Below, one piece after another: positions 43,960 through 53,311 of a stretch of 64,000 nt of DNA. The stretch comes from an uncultured Spartobacteria bacterium (lineage in GTDB: Bacteria; Verrucomicrobiota; Verrucomicrobiia; Chthoniobacterales; JAATET01). A model generated the notes under the pieces. That model worked only from the letters and a program-made list of their open reading frames with translations. It was not told the DNA's origin and ran no database searches. The stretch lies in the NCBI GenBank assembly GCA_937901895.1, contig CALGTD010000068.1, positions 1 through 64,000 on the forward strand, in the 5' to 3' direction. Each line of letters starts with the position of its first letter. Position 1 is the stretch's first letter. Made by a program: the position numbers and the translations under genes.

Positions 43960-44418
43960 ATGCCCGCCATGTTCAGCACCCGTTCGCTCCTTCCGGGCAT
44001 CCTGGCAATCTGCCTGACATCCACCGGCCTTGCGGCAGGGGAGGATTTTTCGGATTTCAACGGGCGCTACAAGACCCGCACCACCGCGAAAGAACGAAGG
44101 AAATCCGCGGTGATCTACGGATTCAACGCCTTTCGCGCGTTCCCCGATGGCACGCTCAAGGCCGCCGGCTCCGCTTACATCCGGCGCGAGGGACAGCCGT
44201 TTCTTCGCAAAACCTTCACCGCAAAAGGCCGCCTCACAACGCTCGCATCGAATGCCGGCACTTCCCTCGCCAGGGGCACGATCACCTTGAGCAAGCTCGG
44301 AACCCGGGGGACAGTCACCCTGCGCACGTTCACCGGCCAGCAGGGCCTCGTCCGGGGCACAATGAAGCTCAAGTCGAAGAAGCAAACCTCCCGCGTTTTC
44401 CTCGTCAAAGGGCTGTAA
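43960..44418 (+). CDS. Small secreted protein of unknown function
   Basis: The 152-residue product has a signal peptide (FSTRSLLPGILAICLTSTGLAAG) cleaved near residue 26. ATG codons at 43960 and 43969 are both usable, and the second fits the signal and the promoter better. The mature part is basic and Thr/Lys/Arg-rich, with short beta-strand-like repeats (GYNAF-like GFNAFRAFPDGTLKAAGSAY, RGTITLSKLGTRGTVTLRTF). No family is recognised, and no sorting tail or lipobox is present, so it should be periplasmic or released. It stands alone between the divergent typA gene and an aldo/keto reductase gene 29 bases downstream. Confidence 0.7.
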   Translation: MPAMFSTRSLLPGILAICLTSTGLAAGEDFSDFNGRYKTRTTAKERRKSAVIYGFNAFRAFPDGTLKAAGSAYIRREGQPFLRKTFTAKGRLTTLASNAGTSLARGTITLSKLGTRGTVTLRTFTGQQGLVRGTMKLKSKKQTSRVFLVKGL

Positions 44419-44441
44419 CTCACCCGCTGGACGGCTAACTT
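44413..44441 (+). promoter_or_regulatory. Possible promoter of the aldo/keto reductase gene
   Basis: TAACTT (44436-44441) lies 6 bases before the GTG start, with a weak -35 candidate CTGTAA (44413-44418) at 17-base spacing. If real, the mRNA would be leaderless. Read-through from the upstream gene is the alternative. Confidence 0.3.
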
Positions 44442-44447
44442 GTCGTC

Positions 44448-45449
44448 GTGCCTTCGGACTACACCCCCGCTCCCGACCGCTACGAGACGACACCCTACCG
44501 CCGCTGCGGCCGAAGCGGCCTGCGCCTGCCGGCAATTTCCCTCGGGCTCTGGCACAACTTCGGGGGAACCGCCTCGTTCGACAACGCCCGCGCAATGCTG
44601 CTGCGTGCGTTCGACCTCGGCATCACCCATTTCGACATCGCGAACAACTACGGTCCGCCGCCCGGTTCCGCGGAGAAGACGATGGGCCGCGTCCTCGCAG
44701 AGGACCTCGCCGCCCACCGCGACGAGTTGATTCTTTCCACGAAGGCCGGCTACACGATGTGGCCGGGCCCCTACGGCGACTGGGGGTCCCGGAAATACCT
44801 CCTCTCCAGCCTCGACCAAAGTCTGCGCCGGCTTCGCGTCGACTATGTGGACATCTTCTATCACCACCGGCCTGACCCCGAGACGCCGATGGAGGAAAGC
44901 CTCACCGCGGTGGCTGACACCGTCCGCATCGGCAAGGCACTCTATGCGGGTGTTTCGAACTATCCCGCCGAACTTGCCTCAAAGGCCGCCACCTTCCTGC
45001 GGTCGTTGAATGTCCCGCTCGTCATCCACCAGCCGCGTTACAACATCCTTGAGCGCGCGCCCGAAACCACCGGTCTGCTCACCGCCCTCGAGGACGCCGG
45101 CGTCGGCTGCATCGCGTTCTGTCCGCTCGCACAGGGCCTCCTCACCGACCGCTACCTCGCCGGGATTCCGGAAGGTTCACGGGCGGCAACACCGGGCACC
45201 TTCCTTCCCGCATCGCGTGTGACGGACGAAGTCGTTGCCAAGGCACGTCAACTCGCCTCGATCGCGAAAGCCCGCGGTCAGTCGCTTGCGCAGATGGCCC
45301 TGTCCTGGGTGCTGCGACGTCCGGCGGTCACTTCGGCGCTCATCGGAGCCAGCCGTGTCTCGCAGATCGAGGAAAACATCGCAGCAGCCTCGCGCACGGA
45401 ATTTTCCGACGACGAGCTCGCCGCCATCGACGCCGCCTGCGGCAACTAG
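44448..45449 (+). CDS. Aldo/keto reductase, YghZ (L-glyceraldehyde 3-phosphate reductase)-like
   Basis: The 333-residue NADPH-dependent oxidoreductase is very close in motif content to E. coli YghZ/Gpr: RCGRSGLRLPAISLGLWHNF, FDLGITHFDIANNYGPPPGS, STKAGYTMWPGPYGDWGSRK and GVGCIAFCPLAQGLLTDRY. The catalytic tetrad is present as Asp in THFDIAN, Tyr in NNYGP, Lys in STKAGY and His in FYHHRPD. YghZ reduces methylglyoxal and L-glyceraldehyde 3-phosphate, so carbonyl detoxification is the likely role. The GTG at 44448 is the best start. It converges on a DUF3472 gene with 10 bases between stops. Confidence 0.92.
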   Translation: MPSDYTPAPDRYETTPYRRCGRSGLRLPAISLGLWHNFGGTASFDNARAMLLRAFDLGITHFDIANNYGPPPGSAEKTMGRVLAEDLAAHRDELILSTKAGYTMWPGPYGDWGSRKYLLSSLDQSLRRLRVDYVDIFYHHRPDPETPMEESLTAVADTVRIGKALYAGVSNYPAELASKAATFLRSLNVPLVIHQPRYNILERAPETTGLLTALEDAGVGCIAFCPLAQGLLTDRYLAGIPEGSRAATPGTFLPASRVTDEVVAKARQLASIAKARGQSLAQMALSWVLRRPAVTSALIGASRVSQIEENIAAASRTEFSDDELAAIDAACGN

Positions 45450-45459
45450 CGAATACCAC

Positions 45460-46272
45460 TCACTCCGCCTCCGCGGGCTCCAGCACAATTTCGGATCCCA
45501 AGCCGACGTGCGTCGTCGTTTCTCCGCCGGTTGCGAGGAAGAACCTCCCACCCGTGCGCCCCGCGTCGATCGTGTCCTTCGCCTCCCACTCCGCGCCGGA
45601 TGCCGTGAATCGCGCCTTCCGCACCGGACGCCACGTCCCGTTCACTTTCACGGCAACTTCGCCAAACAACGCCCGCCTCATCTCCTCCGCGCTTTTCGTG
45701 TCGCGTCGAAAATCCTCGAGAAACGAATGCACCCCACGCAGCAGGCGTCCACCGGTTCGCACGCGAAAGGTCACCAGCCGCTCCCAGTCCTCCTCCGACG
45801 CCCGCTTCACGAAGCCGGTGTAGTTCGTGAAATCTCCGTCGGCCTCCGCGGCTACGCGGAACTCCGTTTCCTCGCCGATGTTCCATTCAAAATCCGCCAT
45901 GCACTGCGCTCCCGTTCCCTCTCCGCCAAACCGCTTGACCCGGACATGGGGAGCATGGAACACGCACTCCACCCGATCATCGGTCGGAACGGCATCCGGA
46001 TCGTCGCCCTTCGTCGGATCCCAGACGGAAAAAATCACGACCTTCCCGCCGTTCACAAGTTCCTGCAGGCCGAAGTATCCCGTGTTCCATCCGCACGCCA
46101 TGAAGAAACTCCCCGGCGTCGACTGCTCGATGATCATCCCGCAGCGAAACTCCGCCGTCTCGGGAGCGTCGTATGCAAGGTGCACGGACCGTGCAGCGCG
46201 CGGCGGCTCGTCGGCGAGTCCTGTGAAAAGCCACCCTCCGAAAAGCAACGCAGCACAACGGAACCTCATCAT
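45460..46272 (-). CDS. Secreted DUF3472 family protein
   Basis: The 270-residue protein has a signal peptide (RFRCAALLFGGWLFTGLAD), followed by a DUF3472-like domain recognised from FFMACGWNTGYFGLQEL and KVVIFSVWDPTKGDDPD. The family occurs in secreted, often sugar-related proteins of unknown activity. Two adjacent ATG codons (46272, 46269) open the frame. It is divergently transcribed from the RND efflux operon, with 79 bases between starts. No enzymatic residues can be assigned. Confidence 0.78.
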   Translation of the reverse strand: MMRFRCAALLFGGWLFTGLADEPPRAARSVHLAYDAPETAEFRCGMIIEQSTPGSFFMACGWNTGYFGLQELVNGGKVVIFSVWDPTKGDDPDAVPTDDRVECVFHAPHVRVKRFGGEGTGAQCMADFEWNIGEETEFRVAAEADGDFTNYTGFVKRASEEDWERLVTFRVRTGGRLLRGVHSFLEDFRRDTKSAEEMRRALFGEVAVKVNGTWRPVRKARFTASGAEWEAKDTIDAGRTGGRFFLATGGETTTHVGLGSEIVLEPAEAE

Positions 46273-46316
46273 CCCATCTAAGGCCGACTCTCCTTCGCCG
46301 GCAATTCGCAACCGGT

Positions 46317-46344
46317 TTGACACATCTGCCCCGCGCCCTAGCCT
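46317..46344 (+). promoter_or_regulatory. Strong sigma70-type promoter of the RND efflux operon
   Basis: A perfect TTGACA (46317-46322) and TAGCCT (46339-46344) are spaced by 16 bases. The -10 box ends 7 bases before the ATG at 46352, so the transcript should begin at or within a base of the start codon. Confidence 0.65.
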
Positions 46345-46351
46345 TCTCAGG

Positions 46352-47437
46352 ATGCGTCCCCAATTCTGGTTCCTCCCTGCGCTCGCCGCCGCGCTTCTCG
46401 CGGGCTGCGGGAAGTCGGAACCACCCGCCCGAAGCACGAAGGGCGGTCTCCTTTCGGTGGATTCGGTGGTCGTCGAACCCCGCCCGTTCAAGGAAAAGCT
46501 CCAGGCCACCGGTTCATTGCTCCCGCGGGAATCCGTCACGCTGCAAAGCGAACGCGAGGGGATGGTGCGCAGCATCGCCTTTCAGGAAGGTCAGCCCGTC
46601 AAAGAGGGAGCTCTCCTGTTGAAGATCGATGATTCCGAACTCTCCGCCCAGCTCCAGCGCGCGCAGGCCCGGCTGCAGCTGGCCATCGCCGATGAAGCAA
46701 GGCAGCGCGGATTGCTTGGCCGGCAGGGCATCAGCCAGGCCGCATACGACGAAAGTCTCGCCAATCTCGGGATCGCCCGCGCGGAGGTGGAACTCATCAA
46801 GTCCCAGCTCGCAAAAACCGAGATTCGCGCCCCCTTCGACGGTATTCCCGGTCTGCGCTCCGTGAGCGTCGGGAGCTACGTCACTCCCGGCACCCCGATC
46901 GCAAACTTCGCGGCGGTGGACTCGCTGAAGCTCGATTTCAGCGTGCCCGAGCGCTACCTCGGCCTGCTTCGTGCCGGACAAAAGGTCCGCTTCCGCGTCG
47001 CCGGACGGAGCGAGGATTTCGAGGCCACGATCTACGCCATCGAGCCGCGCATCGACGTGGCCACCCGCTCCGTGCTTCTCCGCGCGGAGGTCCCGAACCC
47101 CGATGGAAAGCTCCTCCCGGGCAGTTTCGCCGAGATTCTTGTCGAGTTGGACGAGGATCCGGACGCCATTCTCATCCCCTCCCTCGCACTCATTCCCGGT
47201 CTCGCCAAACAAACGGTCTTCGTTTTCGAGCACGGCGTCGTGCAGGAGCGGCAGGTCTCCGTCGGCATCCGCACGGCAGACTCCGTCCAGATCATCGACG
47301 GGCTGCAACCCGGGGATCGCGTCATCACCAGCGGCATTCTCCAGCTCCGGCCCGGGATGAATGTCCAGCTCGGCAAGCCAAAGACCGCCGCCCCTTCCCC
47401 TGACGCCGGGACAAACAGCACGACCGCCGGCTCATGA
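46352..47437 (+). CDS. RND efflux periplasmic adaptor lipoprotein (MFP family)
   Basis: The 361-residue membrane-fusion protein has a lipoprotein signal with lipobox LLAGCGKS (Cys near residue 20). A barrel-sandwich half-motif follows (LQSEREGMVRSIAFQEGQPV), then an alpha-hairpin (AQLQRAQARLQLAIADEARQ). The second lipoyl half is AKTEIRAPFDGIPGLRSVSV, and the beta-barrel and membrane-proximal domains end the protein. It links the inner-membrane RND pump to an outer-membrane channel. The ATG is placed directly after a strong promoter. Its stop overlaps the pump gene start by 4 bases. No TolC-type gene is nearby, so an outer channel must come from elsewhere. Confidence 0.93.
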   Translation: MRPQFWFLPALAAALLAGCGKSEPPARSTKGGLLSVDSVVVEPRPFKEKLQATGSLLPRESVTLQSEREGMVRSIAFQEGQPVKEGALLLKIDDSELSAQLQRAQARLQLAIADEARQRGLLGRQGISQAAYDESLANLGIARAEVELIKSQLAKTEIRAPFDGIPGLRSVSVGSYVTPGTPIANFAAVDSLKLDFSVPERYLGLLRAGQKVRFRVAGRSEDFEATIYAIEPRIDVATRSVLLRAEVPNPDGKLLPGSFAEILVELDEDPDAILIPSLALIPGLAKQTVFVFEHGVVQERQVSVGIRTADSVQIIDGLQPGDRVITSGILQLRPGMNVQLGKPKTAAPSPDAGTNSTTAGS

Positions 47438-50400
47438 CGCTCTACCGACTCAGCGTCGACCGTCCGGTCCTCGCGACCGTGATGTCCATCGTCATCGTCC
47501 TCTTCGGTGCGATCAGTCTCGGACGCCTCGGGGTGCGCGAGTATCCCGCCGTGGAGCCGCCGGTCATCTCGGTTTCCACGACCTATGTCGGTGCAAATCC
47601 CGAGGTCATCGAGTCGCAGATCACCGAGCCAATCGAGGAGGAACTGAACTCCGTGCCCGGCGTCCGCACCCTCACGTCCGTCAGTCGCGAGGGGCGCAGC
47701 ACGATCAACGTCGAGTTCGAGGTTGGAGCCGATCTCGAGACCGCCGCAAACGACGTCCGAGACCGCGCGTCCCGGGCCGTCGGCCGGCTTCCGCCGGATG
47801 CGGATCCGCCGGTGGTTTCGAAATCCGACGCCGACAGCCAGCCGGTCGTGATGGTCAATGTTTACAGTCCGCAGCGCGATCTGCTCGAGCTCTCGGACAT
47901 CGCCGACCGGAGACTGAAGCCGCAGTTTCAGACCATTCCCGGCGTCAGCGAGGTCGATATCTGGGGCGAGAAACGCTACTCGATGCGCCTCTGGCTCGAT
48001 CGCAACAGGCTTGCCGCCTACAACCTCACGCCGCTCGACGTGCGCGATGCACTCGACAACGAGAACGTCGAGCTGCCGTCCGGTCGCATCGAGGGGGATA
48101 CCGTGGAGCTGAACGTCCGCACGGTCAGCCGTTTCACGACACCGGAGGAATTCAATGAAATGGTCATCCGCCAGACCCCGGAAGGCGTCGTCCGGCTGAA
48201 GGACGTCGGCTACGCCATCGTTGGTCCGGAAAATCAGCGGAGTGTCCTCAAGCGCGACGGCATCCCATCGGTCGGCGTGGTGCTCCGTCCGCAACCCGGT
48301 GCGAACCAGATCGCAATCGCCGACGAATTCTACCGCCGGCTGGAGGATGTGAAGCGGGATCTCCCGCCCGACATCGAGATCGGCATTGGGTTCGACACCA
48401 CGCAATACATCCGCCAGTCGATCCGCGAAGTCGGCGAGACCCTCCTGCTCGCGCTCGTGCTCGTCGTTTCGATCATCTTCCTGTTCCTGCGCAGCTGGCG
48501 CTCGACGCTCATTCCGACCGTCGCCATTCCGATCAGTCTGATCGGCGGGTTCTTCATCATGGACATGGCCGGCTTCAGCATCAACGTGCTCACCATGCTC
48601 GCGATGGTGCTCGCCATCGGCCTCGTGGTCGACGATGCGATCGTCGTCCTCGAAAACATCTATTCGAAGATCGAGCAGGGGATGACTCCGCACGACGCCG
48701 CCATCGAGGGCACGCGCGAGGTGTTCTTTGCCGTCGTCGCCACAACGATCGCGCTCGCCGCCGTGTTCACCCCTCTGCTCTTCATGGGCGGACTCATCGG
48801 CAGACTCTTCACGGAATTCGGCATCGTCATGGCGGGCACCGTGATCATCTCGTCCTTTGTTGCGCTGTCGCTCGCGCCGATGCTCTGCTCGAAACTGCTT
48901 CGCTCCGGCAGGCCTTCCCGCTTCTACCGGATTACCGAGCCGGTGTTCAACGGACTGACGAATGGCTACCGCGCGCTCATCGGCGGATTTCTCCGCGTGC
49001 GGTGGCTCGCATTCCCAGCATTGCTGCTTTGCGGCGCGGCGGCATGGCTTGTGTTTACCCGCCTCGAAAGCGAACTCGCCCCCATCGAGGACCGCTCGCG
49101 CCTGCGCATCTCCGCCATCGCGCCCGAAGGTGCTTCCTACGAGTTCATGGCGGACTACATGGACCAGCTCAGCGCGATGGCGGCGGAGGTGGCCCCGGAA
49201 AACACCGCCACTATTTCCGTCACATCCCCGGGCTTCGGTGCCGCAAGCTCGGTGAACTCCGGCTTCGTCCGGCTCATTCTCGAGGATCGCGACCGCCGTG
49301 AGCGATCCCAGAGCGAGATTGCGCGCGCCCTGCTGAACGCCTCCACCGACCTCGCCGGGTCGCGCATTTCCGTGATCGAGGAGCCGAGCATCAGCATCGG
49401 CCGCGGAGCGGGTTCGCGTCTGCCGTTGCAGTTCGTTATCCAGGCGCCCAGCTCGGACAAGCTCCGCGACGTGCTGCCGGTTTTCCTCGAGAAGGCGGAG
49501 GCTACCGGTGCTTTTTCCCGTCTCGAGACGGATTTGAAGTTCAACAAACCGGAGCTTCGCATCGACATCGATCGCGAGCGTGCACAGAACCTCGGCGTCT
49601 CCGCACGCGACATTGGCGAGACGCTCAATCTCGCCCTCAGTGAGCAGCGTTTCGGATATTTTCTCCGCGACGGGCGGCAATACTACGTTCTCGGCGCTCT
49701 CGTGAAGGAGCAGCGCAACGAGAGCCTCGACCTCGCAAGCCTCACCGTTCCAAGCGCGAGCGGCCAGCCCATCCGCCTCGACAACGTCATCCACCTTTCC
49801 GAGCAGATCAGTCCGCCGCAGCTTTTCCGCTTCAACCGCTACGCCTCCGCCACCGTGCAGGCCGGCTTGAATCCCGGCATCACCCTAGGTCGTGGCATCG
49901 GGATCATGCAGGACGTCGCACGGCAGACCCTCGACGAAACATTCCGCACCGATCTCGCAGGAGAAGCGCGGGATCTGCGCGAGTCGTCGTCCGGACTCGG
50001 CTTCGCGTTCGTGTTCGCACTGCTTCTTATTTACCTCGTCCTGTGCGCGCAGTTTGAAAGCTTCCGTGACCCCTTCGTGATCATGCTCACCGTCCCGCTT
50101 GCGCTCGTCGGCGCGCTGGGCGCGCTTTTCGTCTTCGGGCAGACACTGAACATCTTCAGCCAGATCGGCGTCCTCATGCTCATCGGGCTCGTCACGAAAA
50201 ACGGCATCCTCATCGTGGAGTTCGCCAATCAGCGCAAAGCCGCCGGCATTCCTCCACTGGACGCAGTGCGTGAGGCCGCCGTCGCCCGCTTCCGCCCCGT
50301 GTTGATGACCGCGCTCTCGACGATTCTGGGAATCGCTCCGATCGCCCTGGCACTGGGCGCGGGTTCCGAAAGCCGACGCTCCATGGGCATTGCCGTGATC

Positions 50401-50529
50401 GGCGGCATGGTCATCGGCACGCTGCTCACCCTCTTTGTGATCCCGGCGCTTTACTCGTTCCTCACGAACCGCCGCAGCGGGAAGGTCGCCGCGGAAACAG
50501 AAACCGCCATCCCGGCGGGACACGCCTAG
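47434..50529 (+). CDS. RND multidrug efflux transporter, HAE1/AcrB family
   Basis: The 1031-residue inner-membrane antiporter has twelve membrane helices and two large periplasmic loops, as in AcrB/MexB. The N-terminus MTLYRLSVDRPVLATVMSIV, the loop motif YPAVEPPVISVSTTYVGANP and the proton-relay aspartates D400-D401 in GLVVDDAIVVLENI are diagnostic. The second half has the matching RND features (RFRPVLMTALSTILGIAPIA). It exports hydrophobic or amphiphilic compounds in exchange for protons. Full length and intact motifs suggest activity; substrate range is unknown. No TetR-type regulator gene is adjacent. Confidence 0.95.
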   Translation: MTLYRLSVDRPVLATVMSIVIVLFGAISLGRLGVREYPAVEPPVISVSTTYVGANPEVIESQITEPIEEELNSVPGVRTLTSVSREGRSTINVEFEVGADLETAANDVRDRASRAVGRLPPDADPPVVSKSDADSQPVVMVNVYSPQRDLLELSDIADRRLKPQFQTIPGVSEVDIWGEKRYSMRLWLDRNRLAAYNLTPLDVRDALDNENVELPSGRIEGDTVELNVRTVSRFTTPEEFNEMVIRQTPEGVVRLKDVGYAIVGPENQRSVLKRDGIPSVGVVLRPQPGANQIAIADEFYRRLEDVKRDLPPDIEIGIGFDTTQYIRQSIREVGETLLLALVLVVSIIFLFLRSWRSTLIPTVAIPISLIGGFFIMDMAGFSINVLTMLAMVLAIGLVVDDAIVVLENIYSKIEQGMTPHDAAIEGTREVFFAVVATTIALAAVFTPLLFMGGLIGRLFTEFGIVMAGTVIISSFVALSLAPMLCSKLLRSGRPSRFYRITEPVFNGLTNGYRALIGGFLRVRWLAFPALLLCGAAAWLVFTRLESELAPIEDRSRLRISAIAPEGASYEFMADYMDQLSAMAAEVAPENTATISVTSPGFGAASSVNSGFVRLILEDRDRRERSQSEIARALLNASTDLAGSRISVIEEPSISIGRGAGSRLPLQFVIQAPSSDKLRDVLPVFLEKAEATGAFSRLETDLKFNKPELRIDIDRERAQNLGVSARDIGETLNLALSEQRFGYFLRDGRQYYVLGALVKEQRNESLDLASLTVPSASGQPIRLDNVIHLSEQISPPQLFRFNRYASATVQAGLNPGITLGRGIGIMQDVARQTLDETFRTDLAGEARDLRESSSGLGFAFVFALLLIYLVLCAQFESFRDPFVIMLTVPLALVGALGALFVFGQTLNIFSQIGVLMLIGLVTKNGILIVEFANQRKAAGIPPLDAVREAAVARFRPVLMTALSTILGIAPIALALGAGSESRRSMGIAVIGGMVIGTLLTLFVIPALYSFLTNRRSGKVAAETETAIPAGHA

Positions 50530-50579
50530 CAGGCCGGCTTGCTCGGTCGAACACCGCGCGGATCCGCCTTGCGAAAGCC

Positions 50580-51686
50580 CTAGGCTGCGGCCTGAGCCTC
50601 GATCGTCGGATCGCCTCCTGACGCCGGACGGCGGCGGGTCATTCCGGACCGGATGGCAGGCAGAATATCCTCCAGCTCGGTGGCGACCACAAAGTCTCCG
50701 GGTTTGCACAGGTCGCTCAAGAGATCGATGAGCGGATCCCAGAAACGCACTCCAAGCGGATCGCGGCGGTTGAAGATCACCACCGGCTTGCCGTCCATCA
50801 ACGGATTCTTCTGATGCCGGAAAATCATCAGCGCGAGAAGCTCCTGCACGGTTCCCGCGCCCCCGGGGAAGATCACAAACGCATCGGAGTTTTCGATCAT
50901 CACCTCCATGCGCGTGTAGATGTCCGGCCGGAGCCAGAATCTCGACAACCCATCGGGCAGACCCTCCAGTTCGATGATGTGCGGGACGTTCGACCCCGCG
51001 GCCCATCCGCCGGCATCCACCGCCCCCTTCACGACCGCTCCCATGATTCCCGACCGGCCCGCGCCGGAGACACAGCCGATCCGGCTTTCCGCGAGCATTC
51101 GCCCAAGCGCCTCGCCGTCGGCGAGATAGTGCGGGTTCTCCAGTGTCGCCGAGCAGAAGACGCACGCATTTCCGATGTAATCGTCGGGCGCCGGCTTGTC
51201 GGCAATTTCGACATTTGGGCTCGCGATCTTGTGGCGGCCGGGATCCGGAAGGCCACGGGCGCTCACCTGCTCGAGAGCGGCGAGAACGTCCTCGGGCGAA
51301 TCCGCCATGAGCAGAAACTCCGCATAGTCCTGCTTCACGGTCCCAATCTTGCGAAGATGCGCGAGCAGCGCGAAGAACGGATCCCAGGAGCGATCCTCGT
51401 TCAGAATGATCGCGGGCTTGCCGGCAAGATTGCGGTCCAGCGTCTGGAAGCCGACGAAGATCGAAATCGCCTTGAACATGTCCTCGAGCGTTGCGCCGGG
51501 CATGAACACGAATGCATCGGACTCGACGATCTTCTTTTCAATGTTCGACAGCGTGATGCGCTGGTCGCCGTTGGAATTGTATATATCCCAGCCGTTCGCA
51601 AAGAGCAGATAGAGAAGCTTGGCACGTGATGCGCGGTTTGGGTCGTCGGCACCAAGCACCGTGCCGGAAAGTCTGATTTTTGGCAT
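50580..51686 (-). CDS. LOG family Rossmann protein with duplicated domain
   Basis: The 368-residue protein contains two tandem LOG/TIGR00730-like Rossmann domains. The C-terminal one (about 165-350) has the family nucleotide motif FVIFPGGAGTVQELLAL near residue 275, plus the loop SGAGRSGIMGAVVKGA. The N-terminal one (about 1-160) aligns in outline (FVFMPGATLEDMFKAISI near residue 64) but has lost the PGGxGTxxE residues, so it is probably inactive. LOG proteins hydrolyse nucleoside 5'-monophosphates to free base plus ribose 5-phosphate. The ATG at 51686 gives a start directly in the first beta strand. It lies 166 bases beyond the DNA repair cluster. Confidence 0.82.
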   Translation of the reverse strand: MPKIRLSGTVLGADDPNRASRAKLLYLLFANGWDIYNSNGDQRITLSNIEKKIVESDAFVFMPGATLEDMFKAISIFVGFQTLDRNLAGKPAIILNEDRSWDPFFALLAHLRKIGTVKQDYAEFLLMADSPEDVLAALEQVSARGLPDPGRHKIASPNVEIADKPAPDDYIGNACVFCSATLENPHYLADGEALGRMLAESRIGCVSGAGRSGIMGAVVKGAVDAGGWAAGSNVPHIIELEGLPDGLSRFWLRPDIYTRMEVMIENSDAFVIFPGGAGTVQELLALMIFRHQKNPLMDGKPVVIFNRRDPLGVRFWDPLIDLLSDLCKPGDFVVATELEDILPAIRSGMTRRRPASGGDPTIEAQAAA

Positions 51687-51852
51687 ACGACAGATTCCAG
51701 ACCGAACCAGTAGCATCAATCGGGCCGAATTCACCCGCGGTGCCACTGGAACGCCGGAAAACATTCGTCCACAAGTTGCTGCAATGCCAGCAATTTGACG
51801 CAATCCCTTTATGGGTCCGTTGAGAACTTCGGAACGCGGGGGGAATTCCAAA

Positions 51853-53274
51853 TCAAGGATGCGTCCTGCGCAGCACTTCCGCGGCGAGCTTGAGATCGGC
51901 GACGAACTCCGCGTAGTTACGTTCCCGCGCGGTTTCATCCGGAGCGCGAAGCAACGCCGATGGATGCACCGTCACCAGCGTTCGTTCGCAATGCGCGCTC
52001 GGAAAAATCCGACCTCTATCGCGCATGACGCGGACTTCCCTCCCGAGCAGGCTCTGCGCTGCGGTTCCTCCGAGCAACACGAGCACCACGGGGCGCACCG
52101 CGGCCAGCTCCGCGAGCAACCATGGGCGGCACGCAGTCATCTCACGCGCGTTGGGTTTCGCATGCAGGCGGCGTTTGCCCCGAGGCTCCCATTTGAAATG
52201 CTTAACGGCATTCGTCACGTATGCGCTCGGCCGGTCGATCCCGGCGTCCTCCAGCGCCCGGTCGAACAGCCGCCCCGCGGGGCCCACGAACGGCCGCCCC
52301 GCCACGTCCTCCTGATCGCCCGGCTGTTCCCCGACGAACATCAGCGGCGCGTGCTTCGGCCCTTCTCCAAACACCGTCTGCGTCGCATTCCGATAAAGCG
52401 GGCATGCCGTGCAACCAAGCGCCGCCTTGCGCAACGTCGCGAGACTTGTGCTGTCGGGCACCGGCGCGGGATGAAACTCGTCCGGCGTGGCTTTCGATCG
52501 GCTGCGGGCAATCATTTCAGCAGTGCGGCTGGGCGCCTCCCGAAGCAGCTCGGGCAGGATCGCGGTCTCCGGAAGATTCCTCCAATACTTCTTCGGCATC
52601 TCCGACTGCATCGCGCGTGTCTTCACGCGAGCGGGATTGAAAATGCTGCCGTAATAGGTGAGCCACAGAGCCTCCGCGTCATCGTGAACGGGCGCATCGG
52701 CGCGCGGCACGCCCGCGGTGAATGAAAGCTGCGACCCATCCCAGTGCACACACCGGTCCGGAGTGAGGATCGACCAATTCATGCCCGCAAACCGGTCGCG
52801 AAAGAACGGCGCGTTCAACTCGACAATGTGATGCGCGGGCTCGAACCACGCGACGAACCAGACCGCTCCCTCCCGCCGAACCTCGCGAAACCGCACGAAT
52901 GCCCGCATTTTGTGGACATCGCGCCGCACGGCCTTGTCCATCGCAACGAGATCATGAACGTCCGGATCCACCTCGATGCGCAGCAGGTGGGGCTCGCCGT
53001 GTGTGAGCCGCCAGAGCACGCGATAAAGCAATGCCCATCGTTGCTCCGAGCGATGGCAGGCAACGCGACGCGCCATTTCGACAAAGTCCCTGGGCACCGG
53101 TGACGTATTCGCGGAAACGACAGGCGCCGTCTCCTGCTCGTCGAAAAGTTCGAGTCTAGGGTGATCCCCCTGTTCGTCCCAGACAATGCTCCGCGGATCC
53201 AATTCCGCTGCCAGCGCATCACGGGCGGCTTTTCGCCATCCGGCGAAGTTTTGGACGAAGAAAATCCGACGCAT
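51853..53274 (-). CDS. DUF4130 - UdgX-family uracil-DNA glycosylase fusion
   Basis: The 473-residue protein joins two domains. The N-terminal half (about 1-240) matches the TIGR03915/DUF4130 family of putative DNA metabolism proteins (MARRVACHRSEQRWALLYRV, DRFAGMNWSILTPDRCVHWD). The C-terminal half is a UDG-fold enzyme with CTACPLYRNATQTVFGEGP, FVGEQPGDQEDVAGRPFVG and VTVHPSALLRAP. It also has the UdgX-specific loop GKRRLHAKP with His371, the residue that in characterised UdgX forms a covalent bond to the abasic sugar after excising uracil. The loop reads KRRLH instead of the usual KRRIH. A GTG at 53295 is an alternative start. It is the last gene of the repair cluster. Confidence 0.9.
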   Translation of the reverse strand: MRRIFFVQNFAGWRKAARDALAAELDPRSIVWDEQGDHPRLELFDEQETAPVVSANTSPVPRDFVEMARRVACHRSEQRWALLYRVLWRLTHGEPHLLRIEVDPDVHDLVAMDKAVRRDVHKMRAFVRFREVRREGAVWFVAWFEPAHHIVELNAPFFRDRFAGMNWSILTPDRCVHWDGSQLSFTAGVPRADAPVHDDAEALWLTYYGSIFNPARVKTRAMQSEMPKKYWRNLPETAILPELLREAPSRTAEMIARSRSKATPDEFHPAPVPDSTSLATLRKAALGCTACPLYRNATQTVFGEGPKHAPLMFVGEQPGDQEDVAGRPFVGPAGRLFDRALEDAGIDRPSAYVTNAVKHFKWEPRGKRRLHAKPNAREMTACRPWLLAELAAVRPVVLVLLGGTAAQSLLGREVRVMRDRGRIFPSAHCERTLVTVHPSALLRAPDETARERNYAEFVADLKLAAEVLRRTHP

Positions 53275-53311
53275 CAACGCAGGATCGCGCCGCACCGGAG
53301 TCGAGGCTGTC

